The translations under genes and the position numbers were made by a program. The notes beneath the pieces are model-generated. The model was not told where the DNA came from, made no database searches, and saw only the letters and a list, made by a program, of their open reading frames with translations. From Ornithinibacter aureus (GTDB taxonomy: Bacteria; Actinomycetota; Actinomycetes; Actinomycetales; Dermatophilaceae): a stretch of DNA of 64,000 nt. The DNA lies in the NCBI RefSeq assembly GCF_009858245.1, contig NZ_VMSB01000001.1:2485623-2549622 (forward strand), in the 5' to 3' direction. Shown piece after piece: positions 1 through 8,713 of the stretch (position 1 is its first letter; each line of letters opens with the position of its first letter).

Positions 1-2
1 AC

Positions 3-524
3 GGCGCGTCGCAGGGGCAGTCCACCTCGGCGCAGCAGGGCCAGTCCTCCAATGACGAGAACGCTGACGCGAGCACGCAGTCGGCCGCCGCTGCCGAGAT
101 CAACCCCAAGGACCTCGGTAAGCCACTGGCCACCGCCGTCGTGCCGGCCGTCGTCGAGGGCGACCCCGATCCCACCATGGAGGTGGCCCTGTACTCCCTG
201 AAGCGGGACGGCAAGACGCTGACCGGGACCTTCTCCTTCAAGGTCATCTCCGACACGGCGTCCGACACGGCGGGGAGCATCTCCAACTACCTTGGTGGGA
301 CGCAGTGGAAGCCGTACCTCGTCGACACGGCGAACCTCGCGCGGCACCACCCGCTCGGCCTCGGCTCCGGTCGAGCCATGACCGATTCCTATGGGGGGCG
401 GTTCCTGCCCGGGCAGACGTTCTACGCCTATGCCGCCTTCGCTGCCCCGGCCGATGACGTCACCTCGGTGACGGTCAACCTCGTCGACGGGGCCCCGGCC
501 GCCTCCAAGGTGGCCATCCAGTGA
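3..524 (+). CDS. Secreted or lipoprotein-like protein, 5' end cut by window
   Basis: The reading frame is open from the window edge, so the N-terminus is missing. About 35 residues of Ser/Gln/Ala/Asn-rich low-complexity linker come first, followed by a folded domain of about 130 residues ending in SKVAIQ. The layout matches the complete lipoprotein at 1187-1774: a polar linker, then a small beta-rich domain, then an overlapping OmpA-like gene. I infer a surface-anchored lipoprotein that lost its lipobox to the window boundary. The downstream OmpA-like frame starts at GTG 521 and overlaps the stop, which suggests translational coupling. No catalytic motif is visible and the molecular function is unknown. 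Confidence 0.7.
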   Translation, partial: GASQGQSTSAQQGQSSNDENADASTQSAAAAEINPKDLGKPLATAVVPAVVEGDPDPTMEVALYSLKRDGKTLTGTFSFKVISDTASDTAGSISNYLGGTQWKPYLVDTANLARHHPLGLGSGRAMTDSYGGRFLPGQTFYAYAAFAAPADDVTSVTVNLVDGAPAASKVAIQ

Positions 525-1107
525 TCGGGGCAGCGGGGGCGGCCCTGGTCGTCGCTCTGGCGGTGCCGCTCGGTGGCGGCGTTTCGCACCTGCCTTCCGA
601 CGACCCGAACCGGTCGGCCACGATCGACGCCCTCAAGCCCGGTGCGTGGGTGGCCAGCATCTCGCGTCTCGACAGCAGCGTCGTGAAGCTTGACGCCAAC
701 GTCAAAGGGCTCGAAGCCAATGTCAGTCCCCTGGAACTCGAGAGTACCGACGGTGCGGAAACGGTGATCTCGCTGACCTCGGACTGTTGTTCGCCTTCGG
801 CAAGGCCACCCTCGCGGATGGCGCGGCGGAGTGGATCGCCGCGCTCGTCAAGCCCATCCCGAACGGTGCCACCGTCAAGGTCTACGGGCACACCGACGGC
901 AAGGGCACCGCCAAGGCCAACCAGACCCTCTCCGAACAGCGTGCCAAGGCCGTGGCTGCGGTCATCGCCACGACCCAACCCGGCCTGAAGCTCGACGTGC
1001 AGGGCTTCGGGATGACCAAGCCGGTCGAGCCGAACACCAAGGGCGGGGAGGACAACCCCGAGGGCCGGGAGAAGAACCGACGCGTCGAGGTCCGCTACGA
1101 GAAGTAG
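521..1107 (+). pseudogene. OmpA-family C-terminal domain protein, frameshifted copy
   Basis: The N-terminal part (signal-like hydrophobic start, about 88 residues) is read from GTG 521. The OmpA/MotB-like peptidoglycan-binding domain continues from about 784 in another frame, with YGHTDGKG, LSEQRAKAV and a terminal NRRVEVRYEK. The join needs one extra base: GACTG at 782-786 would be GACCTG in an intact gene, giving Leu-Leu-Phe-Ala-Phe-Gly, which matches LFDFGSASL in the neighbour at 1774-2373. Either a one-base deletion inactivated the gene or one C was missed in sequencing. An intact protein would anchor to peptidoglycan outside the membrane. Confidence 0.75.
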
Positions 1108-1186
1108 GCGATGTCAGGCCAACCGGCCACGCGTCGCCACCATCAGTCATTGCGATACCACTCAAGACCACCAGCAAGGGGACACC

Positions 1187-1774
1187 ATGAAGAAGACCAT
1201 CAGCCTGGTCGCGGCGCTCGCCGTGGCGGCGACCCTGGCGCTCACCGCCTGCTCGTCGGACGACAAGGCGACCTTTGACGCAAGCGAGGGCGGGCAGCAG
1301 AGCAGCCAGTCCACCGAGGGCTCCGAGGGCTCTACGGGGTCGGCCAGCGGCTCGGCCGAGGCCGTCGAACCGGCGAAGGCGCAGACCATCGAGGTCAACG
1401 AGACGAAGACCAGTAGCACGGAGCGCGCCGCCGTCACCCTGACCGTGCACAAAGTGGTGATCAACGACTACTACGTCGAGACGGAGGTCACTCTGATCAA
1501 TGATGGCGCGGGCGAAGTCAATGCCTGGTTCCCGAGCGACTTCTCCGGGCCACAGCTCTTTGACGACCAGGGACTCAAGTACCTGTTCCAGGGACAGGCG
1601 AGCGGAAAGCAGCTGGTCCTGCAGGGCGGGGAAGGCGTCAACGCCGTGTTGGTGCATGCGGGCCGCGTCGGCCCTCAGGCGCGAACCCTGACGCTCGACT
1701 TCACGGCGATCAACCCCCGGAACAAGGAGCTCTGGTCCCAGATGACGTTCGACATCCCCGTGGGGTCGAAGTGA
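1187..1774 (+). CDS. Lipoprotein of unknown function
   Basis: The protein has 195 residues. The start is a typical lipoprotein signal: positive MKKT, a hydrophobic stretch, and the lipobox LTAC with Cys at about residue 22. A Ser/Glu/Gly-rich linker follows to about residue 65, then a domain of about 130 residues rich in Val/Thr that reads like a DUF4352-type immunoglobulin-like fold; that fold is inference. A GGGGACACC stretch before ATG 1187 is a weak ribosome site. Its stop TGA overlaps the ATG of the OmpA-like gene (TGATG), so the two are probably co-translated. The pair repeats the arrangement of the two genes before it. Confidence 0.8.
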   Translation: MKKTISLVAALAVAATLALTACSSDDKATFDASEGGQQSSQSTEGSEGSTGSASGSAEAVEPAKAQTIEVNETKTSSTERAAVTLTVHKVVINDYYVETEVTLINDGAGEVNAWFPSDFSGPQLFDDQGLKYLFQGQASGKQLVLQGGEGVNAVLVHAGRVGPQARTLTLDFTAINPRNKELWSQMTFDIPVGSK

Positions 1775-2373
1775 TGCGCCGTCTGTCCGGGGCCACGGCA
1801 TCCGCCGCCGTCGCACTGATGCTTGCGGCCCCAGCGGCGATGGCCGCCGACGACGCGCCCGTGCCGGAGGGTTTCACGCCACCACTCACCTCCGTTGAGG
1901 TCTTCACGGCCTGGGAGACGCCGCTGACCTCGGTGACGATCTTCTCGACCAAGCCCAAGGAAGCCACCACCGAGGCACTCGAGGAGGGCCTGAAGGCCGA
2001 GCAGGACGGCGGCCAGAAGGTCGTGCAGCTCGAGGACCGCTTCCTCTTCGACTTCGGCTCGGCGTCATTGCGACCCACCGCCAAGGACAGCCTGAACACG
2101 GTGGCCGCGATCCTCGCCGAGGGGTCGTCAAAGGTCGAGGTCATCGGGCACACCGACAGCCTTGGTGGTGACGCGGTCAACCAGCCGCTGTCCGAGAAGC
2201 GGGCGCAGGCCGTCACCGACTTCCTCGTCACGGCCGGCATCGACAAGGGCCGCATCACGAGCTCGGGCAAGGGGTCGAGCGACCCGATCGCGGACAACAA
2301 GCACGCGGACGGGCGCGACAACCCCGCGGGGCGTCAGCAGAACCGGCGCGTCGAGATCCGCTACTCGTCGTAG
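1774..2373 (+). CDS. OmpA-family peptidoglycan-binding protein
   Basis: The protein has 199 residues. An N-terminal Sec signal ends near AMAADD, a Pro/Thr-rich region follows, and the C-terminal OmpA/MotB-like domain (about residues 85-199) carries FLFDFGSASLRP, IGHTDSLGG, LSEKRAQAV and GRQQNRRVEIRY. These are the residues the family uses to hold diaminopimelate of peptidoglycan. In a Gram-positive cell it would tie an extracellular assembly to the wall. ATG 1774 is preferred over the adjacent GTG 1771 because it gives the TGATG overlap with the lipoprotein gene. The intact copy gives the expected sequence for the broken copy upstream. Confidence 0.88.
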   Translation: MRRLSGATASAAVALMLAAPAAMAADDAPVPEGFTPPLTSVEVFTAWETPLTSVTIFSTKPKEATTEALEEGLKAEQDGGQKVVQLEDRFLFDFGSASLRPTAKDSLNTVAAILAEGSSKVEVIGHTDSLGGDAVNQPLSEKRAQAVTDFLVTAGIDKGRITSSGKGSSDPIADNKHADGRDNPAGRQQNRRVEIRYSS

Positions 2374-2385
2374 GCCGTCGACCAC

Positions 2386-2427
2386 AGCGGATGCCGTGGG
2401 CACGCCTTGGGGGGCACGGCATCCGCT
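2386..2427. terminator. Hairpin after the OmpA gene
   Basis: A perfect 13-bp inverted repeat, AGCGGATGCCGTG at 2386-2398 against its complement at 2415-2427, starts 13 bases after the OmpA stop. There is no T-tract. The arms are built around GGATGCCG/CGGCATCC. Confidence 0.6.
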
Positions 2428-2437
2428 CTGGTGGCGG

Positions 2438-2477
2438 GGGGGGTCAAGGGCGCGACAGATCGCGCCCTTGACCCCCC
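2438..2477. terminator. Bidirectional terminator hairpin between convergent genes
   Basis: A perfect 18-bp stem (GGGGGGTCAAGGGCGCGA at 2438-2455, complement at 2460-2477) with a CAGA loop sits between the OmpA gene and the convergent M50B gene ending at 2485. It would serve both strands. Confidence 0.8.
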
Positions 2478-2484
2478 TCGTCAG

Positions 2485-3201
2485 TCAGGTGAACACGCCC
2501 GAGGCGGCGAGCACTGCTGAACCGGCCACCCAGGTGGATCCGGCCAGCACGATGACGAACGTCACGTTCCACAGGGTGCGGGGGACGCGCGTGAGGCGAG
2601 CGAGCACGGCGGGGTCGCTGGCGCCGGCATCCGGGGCGGTGACGACGGCCCCGAGGTGGCGCCACGCCCCGACGATGAGCACCACCCCGACAGCGATGAG
2701 CACCTGCGCCTGAACCTGCGGGGAGCCGGCCCACCACAGGGCGCCGCCACCGGTGACGGCGACCGCGACGACGACGGCGGTCAGCACGGATCGCGCGCGC
2801 AGGGCGGCGGCGACGAGCACCGCGAGGACCACCGTGAGCACCGGGGCCGACCAGCCGCGCACGGCCAGGACGATCGCAGCCGCGCCGATGATGGCCGGCG
2901 CCGGGTAGCCGGCCCAGGTGGTGAGCACCCGGCCGGGGCCGCGCGCCGGGCCGACCGTGACGGCGTGTCCCGACATGTCGCCGCGCAGGACGAACCCGGT
3001 GAACCTGCGCCCGGCGAGCACCCCGACCCCGGCGTGCCCGAGTTCGTGCACGAGGGTTACGACGAGCCGCACGATGCGCCAGAGCGGCTCGAACGCCACC
3101 GCCACCAGCGCTGCGACGAGCACGGCGACGACGGGGGCACCGGACAGCGCCACCTCGCTCTCGGGCAGCACGCGCGCCCACACCTCGCTGAACCAGTCCA
3201 T
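2485..3201 (-). CDS. M50B-like membrane metallopeptidase
   Basis: The protein has 238 residues and is strongly hydrophobic, with about six membrane segments. The zinc motif HELGH lies in LVVTLVHELGHAGVGVLAG (about residues 52-56), followed by RFTGFVLRGDMSGH; this matches the Peptidase_M50B family (PF13398). M50-type proteases cut within or near the membrane, but M50B members are poorly characterised and no substrate is evident. A TACGGT hexamer lies 8 nt upstream of the ATG, so transcription may be leaderless. The gene ends at a strong bidirectional terminator. Confidence 0.85.
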   Translation of the reverse strand: MDWFSEVWARVLPESEVALSGAPVVAVLVAALVAVAFEPLWRIVRLVVTLVHELGHAGVGVLAGRRFTGFVLRGDMSGHAVTVGPARGPGRVLTTWAGYPAPAIIGAAAIVLAVRGWSAPVLTVVLAVLVAAALRARSVLTAVVVAVAVTGGGALWWAGSPQVQAQVLIAVGVVLIVGAWRHLGAVVTAPDAGASDPAVLARLTRVPRTLWNVTFVIVLAGSTWVAGSAVLAASGVFT

Positions 3202-3244
3202 GGCGCCAGACCGTAACCGCTGACCCTGTGCCTCACGTGCGACG

Positions 3245-3326
3245 GTGCAGATCTGACCTATTGGTCACATCTGTCCCGTCGCGCGCCGAGGCCTACCGTG
3301 CAGATCTGACCTATTGGTCACATCTG
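3245..3326. repeat. Two direct copies of a 29-bp imperfect palindrome
   Basis: Copies at 3245-3273 and 3298-3326 are identical over 29 bp. Each is an imperfect palindrome centred on GACCTATTGGTC. They lie upstream of the M50B gene and downstream of the helicase gene. The 13-base core recurs at about 50872-50884 and 59443-59455. Confidence 0.8.
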
Positions 3327-3332
3327 CACCGG

Positions 3333-4811
3333 TCAGCGGGTGCGGCGGGCGCCTTCGCTGAACGAGGCTGCCGAACGGGCCGGGCGGGCCGAACCGGTGC
3401 GGGGACCGGCGGATGCCGGGCGGCCGCTTGACGTGGGGCGCGCACCGCCGGATGCCGGACGCGCACCGCCGCGGTGGCCACCGCCACCGTTGGCGCCGGA
3501 CCCACCGGAGCCCGGGCCACCACGACGCTGACCCTGACCCGAGGCCGGGCGCGAGCCCTGACCCGAGCCGGAGCCGGAGCGGCGCTGGCCGGATCCCTGA
3601 CGCGGCGACGCCTGCGCCACGGGGGCAGCGAAGCCACCCTCGAACGAGCGGTCGCCGGGGGCGAGCTCCTGGAGCAGCGGGTGGGTGGCGTGCACCCGGG
3701 TCGTCGTCGCCTTGACCCCGGCCTTGCGGGTGAGGTCGCGCACGTCGCGCACCTGGTCGTCGGTCATCAGCGTGACGACCGTGCCGGAGGCACCGGCGCG
3801 GGCGGTACGGCCCGAGCGGTGCGTGTAGGCCTTGTGCTCGACCGGCGGGTCGGCGTGGATGACGAGGGCGACGTCGTCGACGTGGATGCCGCGCGCCGCG
3901 ATGTCGGTGGCGACCAGGGTGCGGGCCGCGCCGGAGTGGAAAGCCTCCATGGTGCGGGTGCGCGCGTTCTGGCTGAGGTTGCCGTGCAGCTCGACCGCGG
4001 GGACACCCTGGCCGTTGAGCTGGCGGGCCAGCTTCTTGGCGCGGTGCTTGGTACGGGTGAACACCACGGTGCGGCCGGGGGCGGCGACGAGGTCGAGCAG
4101 CACCTGGCCGTGACCCTCGGGCGTCACGTGCAGCACGTGGTGGGCCATGGTCGACACCGGCGACTGCGCGGAGTCGGCCTCGTGGGTGACCGGGTTCGAA
4201 AGGTAACGCTTCGCGATGACGCCGATCCCGGCATCCAAGGTGGCGGAGAACAGCATCCGTTGCCCGCGCGCGGGGGTGGCGTCGAGCAGGCGGCGCACGG
4301 CGGGCAGGAAGCCGAGGTCGGCCATGTGGTCGGCCTCGTCGATGATCGTGACCTCGACGGCATCCAGGGAGACGTGACCCTGGCCGATGAGGTCCTCGAG
4401 GCGGCCGGGGCAGGCGACGACGATGTCGACACCCTTGCGCAGCGCCGTGACCTGCGGGTTCTGGCCGACGCCACCGAAGACGGTGCGCGAGGTCAGGCCG
4501 AGGGGGGCTGCGAGCGGGGTGAGGGCGTCCTCGATCTGGGTCGCGAGCTCACGGGTCGGCGCGAGGATGAGGGCGCGCGGGCGACGCGACTGGCGCTGCG
4601 TCGTGCTGCGCGACAGACGGGTCAGCAGGGGCAAGACGAACGCCATCGTCTTGCCCGAGCCGGTGCGGCCACGGCCGAGGACGTCGCGACCCGCGAGGGA
4701 GTCGGGCAGGGTCGCGGCCTGGATGGGGGTGGGGACGGTGATCTCGCGCTGGGCGAGGATCTCGACGAGGGGGGCGGGCACGCCGAGCGCGCCGAAAGTG
4801 GTGCTGGACAA
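3333..4811 (-). CDS. DEAD-box ATP-dependent RNA helicase
   Basis: This ATP-dependent RNA helicase unwinds structured RNA. In order: Q-motif FGALGVP...PTPIQ, Walker A RTGSGKT, PTRELATQI, motif DEAD in IDEADHM, SAT, TDIAARGIHVDD and HRSGRTARAG. The last 90 or so residues are a disordered Gly/Ser/Arg/Gln tail typical of RNA-binding extensions of RhlE/CshA-type enzymes. I choose TTG 4811 because AAAGGA lies six bases upstream and family similarity begins there (SSTTFGALGVP). An in-frame ATG at 4859 would add 16 residues but has no visible ribosome site. Members of this family often act in cold adaptation and mRNA decay. Confidence 0.9.
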   Translation of the reverse strand: MSSTTFGALGVPAPLVEILAQREITVPTPIQAATLPDSLAGRDVLGRGRTGSGKTMAFVLPLLTRLSRSTTQRQSRRPRALILAPTRELATQIEDALTPLAAPLGLTSRTVFGGVGQNPQVTALRKGVDIVVACPGRLEDLIGQGHVSLDAVEVTIIDEADHMADLGFLPAVRRLLDATPARGQRMLFSATLDAGIGVIAKRYLSNPVTHEADSAQSPVSTMAHHVLHVTPEGHGQVLLDLVAAPGRTVVFTRTKHRAKKLARQLNGQGVPAVELHGNLSQNARTRTMEAFHSGAARTLVATDIAARGIHVDDVALVIHADPPVEHKAYTHRSGRTARAGASGTVVTLMTDDQVRDVRDLTRKAGVKATTTRVHATHPLLQELAPGDRSFEGGFAAPVAQASPRQGSGQRRSGSGSGQGSRPASGQGQRRGGPGSGGSGANGGGGHRGGARPASGGARPTSSGRPASAGPRTGSARPARSAASFSEGARRTR

Positions 4812-5116
4812 GGTGATTCCTTTGAGTTCAGGGCGGTCGCGCAGCGCTTCGGTCGGCATTGACCATCAACGGTGTCAGCGACACGGGATGTTCTGCCGGG
4901 CGGGGCTCTGGGCCGCGGCGCCGAGTCGAGGGCTTGCGGCCCCGACGCGAAGGCATCGACATCAAAGATTGCGGCCCGAGGCAGAAGGCGGGCCAGCAAT
5001 GTTCAGCCTATCGCGCGGCGGCGTCAACCACCCAATCGCCCCCGTTCGCGACTTCTTGCACTCCAGCCACCTGCCGGGAACTGTCGAGGGTGAGGGTGAG
5101 GTGCCTACAGTGGGGC
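4812..5116. other. Non-coding divergent region between helicase and LON gene
   Basis: I find no convincing gene in these 305 bases. The left part would be the helicase 5' leader. The right part holds a 26-bp sequence at 5047-5072 that is identical, inverted, to 17253-17278. TACAGT at 5106-5111 is the likely -10 of the LON gene. Confidence 0.6.
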
Positions 5117-5797
5117 ATGGCGACCTTGCCGCTCTTCCCGCTCGGAACGGTGCTGCTGCCCGGCGCCCGACTACCCCTGCAGCTGTTCGAGCCGCGCTAC
5201 CTCGACCTCGCCCATGCGCTCGCCGAGCTGCCCGACGGCGAGCGGTGCTTCGGCGTCACGCTCATCCGGTCAGGGCGTGAGGTCGGGGCGGATGCCGTCG
5301 CCGACCTCTACGAGATCGGCTGCGAGGCACGCGTCGACGCCATGGCCCTCGCGGAGAGCCCGATCGGCACGGTGGTCCACCTCGTCGCCACCGGCGTGCG
5401 GCGCTACCGGTTGGACTCGCTTGATCCGGATGCCGGGACGTCCTGGACGACGGGTCACGTCACCTTCCTCGGTGAGCCGCTTCCCGGGCAGCCGGGGCAC
5501 GGCGATGACCCGGTGGTCGCCGACCTGGCGGAGCGAGCGAGAGGCGAGCACGCGGCATACCTGCGTGACCTCGGCGCCGAGGCCGTCGACATCGAGGCGC
5601 CGGCCGGGCAGTTGGCGTACCGCCTCGTCGAGGCGATGGTTCTCGACCCGAGCGACCGGCAGCGGGTGCTCGACGGCGGCGACCCGGCGACTCGGCTGCG
5701 CACCGTGCTGGCCCTGCTGCGGCGGGAGCGGGCGATCGTCGGTCGCTTCGGTGCCGTGCCGACCCCGCCGATGCCCATCGGCCCCTCCCTGAACTGA
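5117..5797 (+). CDS. LON substrate-binding domain protein
   Basis: The protein has 226 residues and consists of a LON N-terminal substrate-binding domain: LPLFPLGTVLLPGARLPLQLFEPRY at the start, then GCEARV and GVRRYRL. It lacks the AAA ATPase and the Ser-Lys protease domain of Lon, so it is a stand-alone LON-domain protein of the actinobacterial type. Function is unknown; binding of unfolded protein or a cereblon-like role is only an analogy. The reading frame is open far upstream, but ATG 5117 is chosen because homology begins there and TACAGT ends 5 nt before it (leaderless start). Confidence 0.88.
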   Translation: MATLPLFPLGTVLLPGARLPLQLFEPRYLDLAHALAELPDGERCFGVTLIRSGREVGADAVADLYEIGCEARVDAMALAESPIGTVVHLVATGVRRYRLDSLDPDAGTSWTTGHVTFLGEPLPGQPGHGDDPVVADLAERARGEHAAYLRDLGAEAVDIEAPAGQLAYRLVEAMVLDPSDRQRVLDGGDPATRLRTVLALLRRERAIVGRFGAVPTPPMPIGPSLN

Positions 5798-5873
5798 CCC
5801 GACTTCGTGCGACTTCCGTGCGAAATTCGCCGGAATCAGGCCCTGGGGCGCACCGAAGTCGCACGAAGTCGGG
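5798..5873. repeat. Interspersed palindromic element, copy 1 (76 bp)
   Basis: A 25-bp stem with one mismatch: CCCGACTTCGTGCGACTTCC opens the left arm at 5798 and its complement ends at 5873, with a loop of about 26 bp. It begins at the LON stop codon. Related copies lie at 14861-14939 and 39316-39393. Confidence 0.85.
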
Positions 5874-5899
5874 GCGGTGGGGCGGGTAGGTTCGGGCGC

Positions 5900-6181
5900 A
5901 TGGACCTCGCCACCCTCCAGGACGTCATCGAGCGCACCTACGGCGAGCGCGACCGCGAGCGCGGGGTTCCGAGCACGGTGGCCTGGCTCGCCGAGGAGGT
6001 CGGCGAGCTCGCCCAAGCCGTGCGCAAGGGCACGCAGGCCCAGCGCGAGCACGAGTTCGCCGATGTGCTGGCCTGGGTGGCCTCGCTCGCGAACCAGATG
6101 GACGTCGACCTGACCGCTGCCGTTCAGCGCTACGCCACCGGGTGCCCACGCTGCGCAGCGATCCCCTGTGCCTGCTCCTGA
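5900..6181 (+). CDS. MazG-like nucleotide pyrophosphohydrolase
   Basis: The protein has 93 residues. The all-alpha NTP-PPase motif is present: EEVGE at about residues 32-36 and EFAD at 52-55, the acidic groups that hold Mg2+ in MazG enzymes. The C-terminus has four cysteines (CPRC...CAC, residues 82, 85, 90, 92), probably a zinc knuckle, as in many actinobacterial short MazG-like proteins. The expected reaction is hydrolysis of non-canonical or excess NTPs to NMP and PPi; the exact substrate cannot be read from sequence. ATG 5900 follows TAGGTT (5887-5892) by 7 nt. Confidence 0.85.
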   Translation: MDLATLQDVIERTYGERDRERGVPSTVAWLAEEVGELAQAVRKGTQAQREHEFADVLAWVASLANQMDVDLTAAVQRYATGCPRCAAIPCACS

Positions 6182-6202
6182 CCACCCATCGAGAGGCACC
6201 CC

Positions 6203-6654
6203 GTGGACGACGTCGTCTCGCCCACCTGCGCCGATGGGGCACCCGGTCCTGGCTGATCCTCGGGGTGCCCGGCAGGCTCGCTGCCGGGGTGTGGGTGCGC
6301 GCGCACGTGTCCGGTTTTGTCGTTCCGCTCATCATCGCCGCGGTGCTCGGTGCGCTGTTCGTCCCCGTCGTGCAGTGGCTGGCCGACCGGGATGTGCCCA
6401 CGTGGGGCGGGGCGCTCGCGGTGCTGCTCTTCCTCGCCGGAGTCGTGCTCGGCTCCACGATCATCGGTGCGGCCCTGGCGGGCATGCTCGGGCCGGCGCT
6501 GTCCTCCCCGGCGTTCGCCGTCGGCGTCCTCGTGCATCGAAGGCTCACCGCGGCGTCGGCCCGGGAGGCGCTCGTCGGAGGATCGTCGGATGCCGTTGAC
6601 CCGCGACCGCGCGCGGTGGGCCGGATGCCGCCGGCATCCGAGAGCGTCCTCTAG
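6203..6654 (+). pseudogene. Truncated, frameshifted AI-2E-type permease
   Basis: GTG 6203 opens VDDVVSP and then stops out of frame. One more C near 6223 would join it to HLRRWGTRSWLILGV, the usual start of AI-2E family transporters (PF01594), followed by two hydrophobic segments and DRDVPTWGGALAVLLFLAGV. The protein then ends after about 150 residues, whereas the family is usually 340-400. The C-terminal half is therefore missing and the tail (DAVDPRPRAVGRMPPAS) looks unrelated. I read it as a remnant. The shift could be a base error, but the truncation could not. Confidence 0.65.
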
Positions 6655-6663
6655 GCTTTCGGC

Positions 6664-7758
6664 ATGCCGCGACCACACGCCGCAGCAGTGCTCGAGGACG
6701 CCTACAACGAGCGCAAGTCCGCCATGCTCCGGTCACGGGGGTGGAGCACGCGGATCGTGCCGCTCACCGGGTACGGCAGCGAGTCGCAGCTGCGGGTGTT
6801 CGCCCGGGTGATCATGACCCGCGGTGAGCAGGACGACCCCGAGGAGCCGACGCACGCGGCGCGGCTGCGGGCGGTCGAGCTCGAGACGCGCGGGTGGCGG
6901 GCGTTCTTGACGACACCGGCGATCGACGAGGTCGTGACGATCCGGATCAACGAGCGGATCACCACGGCCCGCACGGACCGCGGCGGGTTCATCGACCTCA
7001 CCGTGCGCGGCCACGGCCTGACCCCGGGATGGCACCGCATCTTCGTCGGGTCGCCGAACGCGCAGACCATCGACGTGCCGGTGCTCGTGATCGGCAACGA
7101 CGTGACGCACGGGATCGTGTCCGACATCGACGACACGGTGCTCTCGACGTCGCTGCCGCGGCCGATGATCGCGGCGTGGAACACGTTCCTGCGGTCCGAG
7201 GGGGCCCGCAAGGCGGTGCCGGGCATGGCAACGATGTACCGCGAGCTGCTCGCCGAGCACCCGGAAGCGCCGGTCATCTACCTGTCGACGGGCGCGTGGA
7301 ACACCTCGCCCTGGCTGACCCGGTTCCTGCGCCGCAACGGTTACCCGAAGGGGCCGATGCTGCTCACCGACTGGGGCCCGACGAACACCGGCTGGTTCCG
7401 GTCCGGGCAGGAGCACAAGCACGCCCAGCTGCACCGGTTGGCCCGCGAGCTGCCGCACGTGAAGTGGCTGCTCATCGGCGACGACGGGCAGCACGACCCG
7501 AAGATCTACACCGAGTTCACGTCGCGCAAACCCGGGCACGTGCGGGGCATCGCCATCCGCGAGCTGTCGCCGGGCGAGCAGGTACTCAGCCACGTCATCC
7601 CCGTCGCCAACGACGACCTCGTGCCGGCGCCCACCGAGGAGCTCGACGTGCCGGTGGTGCGGGCGCCCGACGGCTACGGGTTGGCCCCGCAGGTGCGGGC
7701 CATCTGGGCGAGTGATCCGGCTGACGGGCCGAGTGCGCCCGGCGTCAGCCGGGGGTAG
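6664..7758 (+). CDS. App1-family phosphatase (DUF2183)
   Basis: The protein has 364 residues. The catalytic domain (APP1/DUF2183, PF09949) begins at about residue 148 with the HAD-type motif SDIDDTV (153-159), followed by STGAWN and LIGDDGQHDPKIY. Yeast App1 is a phosphatidate phosphatase; bacterial substrates are not established. The N-terminal 140 residues form a beta-rich domain also found in bacterial members. There is no signal peptide, so it is probably cytoplasmic. TAGGCT at 6652-6657 lies 6 nt before the ATG, consistent with a leaderless mRNA. Confidence 0.88.
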   Translation: MPRPHAAAVLEDAYNERKSAMLRSRGWSTRIVPLTGYGSESQLRVFARVIMTRGEQDDPEEPTHAARLRAVELETRGWRAFLTTPAIDEVVTIRINERITTARTDRGGFIDLTVRGHGLTPGWHRIFVGSPNAQTIDVPVLVIGNDVTHGIVSDIDDTVLSTSLPRPMIAAWNTFLRSEGARKAVPGMATMYRELLAEHPEAPVIYLSTGAWNTSPWLTRFLRRNGYPKGPMLLTDWGPTNTGWFRSGQEHKHAQLHRLARELPHVKWLLIGDDGQHDPKIYTEFTSRKPGHVRGIAIRELSPGEQVLSHVIPVANDDLVPAPTEELDVPVVRAPDGYGLAPQVRAIWASDPADGPSAPGVSRG

Positions 7759-7767
7759 GTTCCCGCT

Positions 7768-8628
7768 ATGCCCGAGCTTCCCGAGGTGCAGGCCCTCGTC
7801 GACTTCCTGCGTGTTCGCACCGAGGGCCTGGTCGTCACCGGGGTCGAGCTCGGGTCGATCTCGGTGCTGAAGACGTTCAGCCCACCACCCCAGGCGCTCG
7901 TCGGTGCGCCCGTGGACGGGGTCGCCCGACACGGCAAGTTCCTCGACCTCGACTGCGGCGGTACGCACCTGGTGTTCCACCTGGCCCGGGCTGGCTGGCT
8001 GCGCTGGTCCGATGCCATCCCGGCGACGGTGCTGCGCCCGGGGAAGTCACCGATCGCGCTGCGGGTGCGCTTCGACGACGGCTCTGGCTTCGACCTCACC
8101 GAGGCGGGCACGAAGAAGTCGCTTGCGGCCTACATCGTCGGGGACGTCAGCGCGGTGCCGCGCATCGTCTCGCTGGGCCCCGACCCGCTCGGTGACGACT
8201 TCACGCTCGAGGTCTTCTCGCAGATCGCGGCGTCGCACCGCATGCAGATCAAGGGGATGCTGCGCGACCAGTCGATCATCGCTGGCGTCGGCAACGCCTA
8301 CTCCGACGAGGTGCTGCACGTGGCGAAGCTGTCGCCGTTCGCCCTCGCGGTCAACCTGTCGCCGGACGAGGTCGAGAGGTTGTACCGGGCACTTCGGGGG
8401 ACGTTGGCCGCAGCGGTGGCCACGGCATCCGGCAAGCCTGCCAAGGAGCTCAAGGACGCCAAGCGTGCGGGGATGCGGGTGCACGGGCGCACCGGTGAGG
8501 TCTGCCCCGAGTGCGGTGACGTGGTGCGCGAGGTGTCGTTCGCCGACTCGTCGCTGCAGTACTGCGCGACGTGCCAGACCGGTGGCAAGCCGCTGGCCGA
8601 TCGGCGCACGAGCAAGTTCCTCAAGTAG
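7768..8628 (+). CDS. Fpg/Nei-family DNA glycosylase
   Basis: The protein has 286 residues. MPELPEVQAL puts the catalytic Pro2 and Glu3 in place, ARHGKFLDLD holds the conserved Lys, and the C-terminus has a four-Cys zinc finger (CPECGD...YCATC). It would excise oxidised bases by base-excision repair and nick the abasic site. The tail ends RRTSKFLK rather than the classic Fpg ending, and the middle resembles the actinobacterial Nei-like group, so I do not assign mutM. TAGGTT (7756-7761) precedes the ATG by 6 nt. Confidence 0.9.
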   Translation: MPELPEVQALVDFLRVRTEGLVVTGVELGSISVLKTFSPPPQALVGAPVDGVARHGKFLDLDCGGTHLVFHLARAGWLRWSDAIPATVLRPGKSPIALRVRFDDGSGFDLTEAGTKKSLAAYIVGDVSAVPRIVSLGPDPLGDDFTLEVFSQIAASHRMQIKGMLRDQSIIAGVGNAYSDEVLHVAKLSPFALAVNLSPDEVERLYRALRGTLAAAVATASGKPAKELKDAKRAGMRVHGRTGEVCPECGDVVREVSFADSSLQYCATCQTGGKPLADRRTSKFLK

Positions 8629-8713
8629 CCGCTCGGCTCGCCGCCCGGACTGTCGATGTCGCCGTATCGGGCTGTATGTCCTGGGCGCTAGACAGGGTCG
8701 GCGCTGACCGGGT

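Noticed and set aside
4812-4859. ATG 4859 as helicase start
   Set aside because: It has no ribosome site, and family similarity begins at TTG 4811, which is preceded by AAAGGA. The longer form remains possible.
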